Shown here: in pieces, positions 58,924-64,000 of the stretch
Numbering within the stretch: position 1 is the stretch's first letter
Layout of the letters: each line of letters begins with the position of its first letter
Assembly (NCBI RefSeq): GCF_000832065.1
Contig: NZ_JXQM01000021.1
Span: 186,001 to 250,000 of the forward strand
Source: Nitrosospira sp. NpAV
GTDB lineage: Bacteria; Pseudomonadota; Gammaproteobacteria; Burkholderiales; Nitrosomonadaceae
Direction: 5' to 3'
DNA length: 64,000 nucleotides
Notes under the pieces: generated by a model
What the model was told of the DNA's origin: nothing
Databases searched by the model: none
Seen by the model: only the letters and a program-made list of their open reading frames with translations
Translations under genes and position numbers: made by a program

Positions 58924-59984
58924 CTATTACCATACCCACCGAGCCCATAGGCAGCATCCCGAGACCTCCAGAACTGATTCAGGCGATTACCGGCGACCAT
59001 ATGGACCCGAAGCTGGAGCCGCTCTATGACATTGCGATACAGGATACCATCAAGCGATTTGAGGCGACGGGTTCGCCGGTGATTACCGATGGGGAACAGA
59101 GGAAATACCATAATTTTGTCACTTATTGCGTGGATGGGCTTGAAAATACGAAACCCGATGGTTTCACCATTCCTTTCGACGCTGGCCATAGCCGTCGCCT
59201 GCCGCAACTGACCTCGGGGCCGTTCCATTACCGTATCTACGCGGACCGCTTTCTGGAAAAGGCTATGCGGCACACGCGCGCTCCGGTCAAGCAGGCCGTT
59301 ATTTCGCCTTCTGCCCTGAGCCTGATCTATCCCGCCGAAGAGATACCCGGGTACTCGCGTGCGGAATTTATCGACGACCTTCTTCGCGAGCACGAAAGCG
59401 AGGTTCGCCGCTGCCTCGACAAGGGCGCGCATAAAGTCCAGATCGACTTCACCGAGGGACGACTGGCATTGAAGCTTGATCCCACTGGGAAGCTCCTCAA
59501 CAGTTTTATTGATCTGAACAACCTGGCACTCTCGCATTTTACTTGTGAAGAACTTACGCGGATTGGAATCCATACATGCCCTGGCAGCGACCGCGACTCC
59601 ACCCACAGCGCCGACATCGACTACGCTGAATTGCTACCCAGTCTATTTCAGTTGAAAGCGGGGAATTTTTATATCGCATTGGCTAGCGAACGGGATTACG
59701 TGCGGGTACTGAAGATCATCCGCGCCCATATGAAACCGGAGCATCGGATTTTCATCGGCGTTGTCGATCCCATCAATCCACACGTCGAAACCCCCGAACA
59801 AATCCGTGACTGTATCCTCGAAATAGCCAAGTACATTCCTCTTGATCAGCTCGGCACCACGGATGATTGTGGCTTCTCGCCTTTTTGCGATGATATTTCC
59901 ACAAGCCGCGATACCGCGTTCGAGAAGATACGGGCGCGCGTGCTGGGCACCGCCCTCGCGTCGAAAATGCTATTGGGAAGATAG
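58920..59984 (+). CDS. MetE-like (cobalamin-independent methionine synthase C-terminal type) protein
   Basis: A protein of about 354 residues like the catalytic half of MetE. Start at MTITIPTEPIGSIPRPPELI, overlapping the kinase stop as ATGA; a start five codons earlier is possible. Zinc-type ligands lie in GIHTCPGSDRDS (H-x-C) and near the end in DDCGFSPFCDD. EGQR-type substrate region: VITDGEQRKYHNF. Such stand-alone proteins may methylate homocysteine or another thiol with a corrinoid or other donor; the donor is not clear. Confidence 0.82.
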   Translation: MTITIPTEPIGSIPRPPELIQAITGDHMDPKLEPLYDIAIQDTIKRFEATGSPVITDGEQRKYHNFVTYCVDGLENTKPDGFTIPFDAGHSRRLPQLTSGPFHYRIYADRFLEKAMRHTRAPVKQAVISPSALSLIYPAEEIPGYSRAEFIDDLLREHESEVRRCLDKGAHKVQIDFTEGRLALKLDPTGKLLNSFIDLNNLALSHFTCEELTRIGIHTCPGSDRDSTHSADIDYAELLPSLFQLKAGNFYIALASERDYVRVLKIIRAHMKPEHRIFIGVVDPINPHVETPEQIRDCILEIAKYIPLDQLGTTDDCGFSPFCDDISTSRDTAFEKIRARVLGTALASKMLLGR

Positions 59985-60305
59985 TGGCAAAAAATATTAC
60001 CGATTGGGAAAGGGCCCGCCACACCAATGGCGCGAGTTTGCCTGCCATCTGGCGCTGATCAATGCTTGGCGGGCCATCGATTCCGCCAATGACCCGATAA
60101 CGTGGTTCGTCCAATTCTCCGGCAGGAATTTCCTCTCGCTCCGGATCGTCCCGCAGGCTTTCTGACGTATCGGAGCTGATCGCGTGCTTTGCCTTATTGA
60201 CGAAACTGGGGATTGTATGATGAATCCATACAGCAGATACAGGTTGGATTAGCGCAGCATATCCGACAATAACCGAATGAATCCGCTTCATCATCCACTC
60301 AAATT
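59985..60305. other. Intergenic stretch without a supported gene
   Basis: 321 bases between the MetE-like and hydrolase genes. Frames here are antisense or lack starts. It ends with the palindromic repeat at 60243-60267. Confidence 0.5.
60243..60267. repeat. Imperfect palindromic repeat (GTTGGATTAGC...GCATATCCGAC)
   Basis: The arms GTTGGATTAGC and GCATATCCGAC are inverted copies with few mismatches. This resembles the widespread ggtcggattagcg...cgtaatccgacc intergenic element, known by recall. Confidence 0.45.
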
Positions 60306-61202
60306 ATGCGCCGCTGGATTCTGATTGGAATATCGGCCTGCGTGACCGTCATCATAATCACCGCCGTGGGTGTGGGCGAACTGCTGACGGGTGCAGCCCC
60401 CACCTCCGTCGATTCCCTGTCCGGCCCGGTATCATCCGATTTCCCGGTCGAGTCCGTGCAGATTCCTCTCGCTGCCAGTTCCCGTGATGCCGATTCCAGC
60501 GTGCATGGCTGGCTGAAGCGAGGTGCGCATGGGGGCGGCATGATATTGCTGGTTCATTCCATCCGCAGCAATCGCGTCGAGATGCTAAGCCGGGCCAAGT
60601 TTCTGAATGGGCAGGGATATGGCGTTCTCCTCATCGATCTTCAGGCGCATGGCGAGACACCCGGCGAACGGATCACCTTTGGGGTTCTCGAATCGGAAGA
60701 TGTGGAAGCTGCCGTCGCTTATCTGCGGGAGAATTTTCCCTCTGAACGGATTGCCGCCATCGGCGTTTCCCTGGGCGCAGCCGCTATCGCGCTGGCAAGC
60801 CATCCGCTGAGACTTGACGCCGTGGTGCTCGAATCGCTTCATCCCACGATTGAAGAAGCCGTCGAAAACCGGTTGAAACTCCATCTTGGCGAGTTTGGCC
60901 CGATGTTTTCTCCGCTCCTGCTATGGCAGCTATCGTATCGCCTGAACATTTCGCCCGAAGCATTGAATCCCATCACCCGCATAGGCGAGCTTAATACGCC
61001 TTTGCTGCTGATTTCGGGCACGGATGATCGCCATACAACAATGGCCGAAACCAAACGGTTGTTTGATGCAGCCCGGCAGCCAAAAGAAATGTGGATAGTG
61101 CCGGGAGGCGGTCACTTCAACATGCACGCCTATGCGGGCAAGGAATATGAAGACCGCATTCTGAATTTTCTTGAATCCTATATGCCCGAGGGGGAGAAAT
61201 AA
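60306..61202 (+). CDS. Membrane-anchored alpha/beta hydrolase
   Basis: A 298-residue serine hydrolase with an N-terminal membrane anchor (WILIGISACVTVIIITAVGV, residues 4-24). Alpha/beta core: MILLVHSIRSNRVEMLSRA, nucleophile Ser in IGVSLGAAAIAL, acid in LLISGTDDRHTT and His in IVPGGGHFNMHAY. Catalytic triad complete. Probably faces the periplasm; substrate unknown. Confidence 0.87.
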   Translation: MRRWILIGISACVTVIIITAVGVGELLTGAAPTSVDSLSGPVSSDFPVESVQIPLAASSRDADSSVHGWLKRGAHGGGMILLVHSIRSNRVEMLSRAKFLNGQGYGVLLIDLQAHGETPGERITFGVLESEDVEAAVAYLRENFPSERIAAIGVSLGAAAIALASHPLRLDAVVLESLHPTIEEAVENRLKLHLGEFGPMFSPLLLWQLSYRLNISPEALNPITRIGELNTPLLLISGTDDRHTTMAETKRLFDAARQPKEMWIVPGGGHFNMHAYAGKEYEDRILNFLESYMPEGEK

Positions 61203-61412
61203 ACCCTATCTGCTCAGGCTTCCCGTAGATTGTTATGCTATGCTTAACTGCGTGAATGTCCCGGCACTACGAGCAATGATGACTTGCTTTTTACGCACCC
61301 TATTCCGCCAAAAATCGTATGGAACCTGCATTTTATGGATGCGTATTTGCAATTTTCCCCTCTGGTCCAGGCTTAACCGTATAAGCCCCCCGGCTTCACG
61401 AAGTTTTCCGGC

Positions 61413-62888
61413 ATGAAGATATCCCTCGTGCCCCGCGCCGCGCCCAGCGGCTGTATACGCATCTGGGTTGGGATCCTTGCTTCCCAGATGCCCGTGCTCA
61501 CTTGGTTTGTGGACGGCAACCGGGTTACCGCACATCCGTTGCGGGCGCTTGCAAGTGCTATCCCGGTGGAGCTTCGCGGCGCCTTACCCGCGGATAACTT
61601 TACCGGTGTGTTCGAGATCAGCGGTCTCCATCCTGGCACGAACTATAAAGTATCCCTCAGCGCAAGCGCCTCGAATACAACAGCGAGTGCCGAGCTACGC
61701 ACGAAAACACTGCCCTCCAGCGTCCCCAGACCCCTCGACAGCACGTTCAATGTCCTGCTGGCCTCATGTTTTTACCAGGCTGAAGACAAGACCGGACTGG
61801 CGGGCGCGTTCGCGAACCGGCTGAATGGGGCGGCTCGCCCCGATTTGACATTACTGCTGGGCGATCAGGTTTACCTGGATCTGCCTACGCTCGCGAATTT
61901 CCCGGATAACAGGTCCGAGCTTGCCCGCAGGTTCGAGGGTGATTATCGGGCCAACTGGCAGGGAGAAGCCGGTTATTCGCAGTTGCTCAGGCTTGCACCC
62001 ACCGCATCCGCGCCCGACGATCACGAATACTGGAATAATTTCCCGCACCCCAGTCCATTTGTACAAAATAGCTGGACACAATCCGGACGCGCTAACTGGA
62101 CCGCGGCCGCGGCGGCCTTGTATAAAGCTTTTCAATTCTCCTACGAACCCGACGCCTATCACCATGGAGGGCCGTCCGAACTGGGCGACGCTTCGGTAAT
62201 CAACGTCGAACCACTCTCTTTCTTTATTACGGATGGAAGATCGAAACGTGATCCGGGCCGAGCTGCGGTACTGTCTGCAAGAGCAAGAGCGCAGCTTGAT
62301 CACTGGGTTTCCGACACCATAAAAGAGCGGCGAATAGGTGTATTCATCACCGGACAATCGATGCTGGATGTATCGGTGGGAGGATTGAGAGGCGTGGCCG
62401 CCGGTTATCACTTGCCGAACTACGGCGATTTCAGTTACATCACGCATGCGCTGGGCCGGCTTGCCGACGCGGGTCTGCCCATCACCCTGATCACTGGGGA
62501 CGTACACTGGGGGCGAGTAGCGGGAGCGCGGGATACGCGCACGGGGCGAGAGTCGATATTCGAAATTATCTCTTCTCCCACGTCGCTGGTAAGTACGGTG
62601 GGAAAAGACCAACTGGTCGCGCTCTGGAGCTCGATCGGCGGGCGGACCGAACCCTGGCCCCGCCACTCCAGCTCGCAAGCTGTGCCCGAATTTCTATGGT
62701 TCAGTGATTTTGGTGCACGATTTGTCAGCTCGCGGGTTCATGAACAGCGCGGCAACCATTTTGTACTGCTTTCGTTCACGCGCAGCGGCGCTGGCGTACA
62801 TTTGCGCACGACTTATTACCCGCTTCACGAAGACTTTAGCCAGCGCAGGCCGCAAGTCGTGCGTGAAATATCACTCATCCCCGCATAA
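61413..62888 (+). CDS. PhoD-like metallophosphatase
   Basis: A 491-residue protein of the alkaline phosphatase D group. An N-terminal fibronectin-like part (TGVFEISGLHPGTNYKVSLS) precedes the calcineurin-type core: VLLASCFYQAED, LTLLLGDQVYLDLP, SAPDDHEYWNNFPHP and ITLITGDVHWGRVAGARD, giving the metal-binding Asp, Asn and His. No Tat or Sec signal is visible, unlike many PhoD proteins, so it may be cytosolic. The next gene follows by 9 bases. Confidence 0.85.
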   Translation: MKISLVPRAAPSGCIRIWVGILASQMPVLTWFVDGNRVTAHPLRALASAIPVELRGALPADNFTGVFEISGLHPGTNYKVSLSASASNTTASAELRTKTLPSSVPRPLDSTFNVLLASCFYQAEDKTGLAGAFANRLNGAARPDLTLLLGDQVYLDLPTLANFPDNRSELARRFEGDYRANWQGEAGYSQLLRLAPTASAPDDHEYWNNFPHPSPFVQNSWTQSGRANWTAAAAALYKAFQFSYEPDAYHHGGPSELGDASVINVEPLSFFITDGRSKRDPGRAAVLSARARAQLDHWVSDTIKERRIGVFITGQSMLDVSVGGLRGVAAGYHLPNYGDFSYITHALGRLADAGLPITLITGDVHWGRVAGARDTRTGRESIFEIISSPTSLVSTVGKDQLVALWSSIGGRTEPWPRHSSSQAVPEFLWFSDFGARFVSSRVHEQRGNHFVLLSFTRSGAGVHLRTTYYPLHEDFSQRRPQVVREISLIPA

Positions 62889-62897
62889 GGAGAACAG

Positions 62898-63635
62898 ATG
62901 CCTACGCTATCTTCCAGAGCCAAGTCGATCAACAAGGAGTTCAAGGAGCATAAGAGAGCACGCGAAAAAAACAACATAGACTGGTTGCGGTCCCATTGGC
63001 GAAATGACCGGGTGGCGATATTGCTGCTGGGAGGCACGAGTCTGGTCGACTTCCGCCTCAGGGTTGCGCAATCGCATTTTCGCAATGATCTAACGCCTAG
63101 CCATTGGTCACATGTGGCCTTGCTGGGACAAAGCGAAGCCAAAGCCCTGGCTACGGCACCCTTGTATGAAATCTCCCTGATGCCGACTGAGGGCTTTGGT
63201 TTCCCCCCGGCAAGCAATGGTGTGCAACAAGCGGTTCTCGGCAGATATGCCGATCCGAAAAGCTTCCCCAACATCGCCATTCTTCATCTTCCGGCTTCAG
63301 TGACGCCGAAAAAGCTTATGGATGCACTTGAGCGATTTCAGCAACAACGTATCGTGCTTGATGCAGTACAGCTTTTGCTGGCATGGCTGGGATATGCATG
63401 GGGCGCGGGCCGCGCGGGAAATCCGCTACTGGATGGAATGGGGATTCCTTCGGCCGCCATGCTTGAAACCTTGACCGGCGCCGAGGGATTCGACCTCACC
63501 CCTGGTCTCGAAAGCCGCGCGAGCTGCCCGGAAGCCATCTGGCAATCGGCACGCTGGTGGCATGACTATCACAAGGAAAACAAGGAAGGCGCGATTACCG
63601 GCGCTTTCTGTACAACGCATTACCTGCCGTTCTAA
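62898..63635 (+). CDS. Protein of unknown function, possibly permuted papain-like
   Basis: A 245-residue protein co-transcribed with the PhoD-like gene, with AAGGAG before the ATG. Features that could form a permuted NlpC/P60 (YiiX-like) site are a His in PSHWSHVALLG (about residue 72) and a Cys in SRASCPEAIWQSARWW (about 212). The middle has a hydrophobic helix (VLDAVQLLLAWLGYAWGAG). Family not certain; it could also be a lipid or membrane-associated enzyme. Confidence 0.5.
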   Translation: MPTLSSRAKSINKEFKEHKRAREKNNIDWLRSHWRNDRVAILLLGGTSLVDFRLRVAQSHFRNDLTPSHWSHVALLGQSEAKALATAPLYEISLMPTEGFGFPPASNGVQQAVLGRYADPKSFPNIAILHLPASVTPKKLMDALERFQQQRIVLDAVQLLLAWLGYAWGAGRAGNPLLDGMGIPSAAMLETLTGAEGFDLTPGLESRASCPEAIWQSARWWHDYHKENKEGAITGAFCTTHYLPF

Positions 63636-63777
63636 AAAAATAGGGTTTCCGGCAGGATGGGTGGATAAAACACAATCCATCATAGGTACGCTCAAACGAT
63701 CGCATCGGGCAGACGGTCGGATTTAGAGGAAATCGGCTGCAAAAGCGTCCGGCCGGTCCATATTTCCCTTCGATTCT

Positions 63778-63999
<222 letters not shown>

Positions 64000-64000
64000 G

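Noticed and set aside
59773-60294. Minus-strand 173-codon frame after the MetE-like gene
   Set aside because: More than half is antisense to the MetE-like gene and it has no recognisable domain or start signal.

Overview
The window looks like chromosomal DNA of a betaproteobacterium, most likely a Nitrosospira-type member of the Nitrosomonadaceae. This is inferred from two PEP-CTERM (exosortase-sorted) proteins, a surface-sugar glycosyltransferase locus, several Fur-box-like sites, large hybrid histidine kinases and overall codon style; no rRNA or tRNA gene was seen to confirm it.

Region 1 (1-3.6 kb): the AT-rich end of a surface-polysaccharide locus (end of an O-antigen ligase-like protein, then a GT4 glycosyltransferase), followed by an OLD-like ATPase whose TOPRIM domain has lost key acidic residues. 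Region 2 (3.8-27.1 kb): a prophage in which every gene reads leftward. It carries terminase, P22-type portal, scaffold, N4-gp56 major capsid protein, connector and adaptor proteins, fibres and appendages, two heparin-lyase-like proteins, a lysis cassette and spanin-like genes. No integrase, repressor or replication gene was found. The late operon follows a near-consensus promoter and five tandem terminator hairpins, an arrangement that suggests antitermination. A GNAT gene in it is split by one in-frame amber codon. A small gene pair with its own TGTACA-repeat operator and a SnoaL-like gene look like cargo.

Region 3 (27.2-44.6 kb): host genes. These are secreted and lipoprotein genes, a HAF-repeat PEP-CTERM protein, an FAD oxidase, a DUF4157/DUF922 protein with two HExxH motifs, an FmdE-like/hemerythrin/FMN-reductase group, a Fur-boxed TonB receptor with an STN domain, a GAF hybrid kinase, a TIGR03118-like PEP-CTERM protein, and an ArsR-SRPBCC-YciI-VOC operon with a palindromic operator.

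Region 4 (44.6-48.8 kb) is the most exciting part: a probable borosin-type RiPP cluster. It has an alpha-N-methyltransferase (tetrapyrrole-methylase fold) fused to a helical precursor-like domain, then a very unusual 578-residue candidate precursor (helical leader, three beta-rich repeats, a membrane helix, eleven VTTE repeats and a Val/Ile-rich tail), then a 2OG-Fe(II) oxygenase-like gene. A strong hairpin separates precursor and oxygenase, and a lux-box-like palindrome lies upstream.

Region 5 (48.9-64 kb): a secreted three-unit CbiX-like protein, a Fur box, a cytosolic copper-storage (Csp) protein, small secreted and hydrophilic proteins, a transposase-like remnant, two PAS hybrid kinases (one overlapping a MetE-like gene), a membrane-anchored alpha/beta hydrolase, a PhoD-like phosphatase, a possible permuted papain-like protein, and the end of an O-acetylhomoserine sulfhydrylase gene at the right edge.
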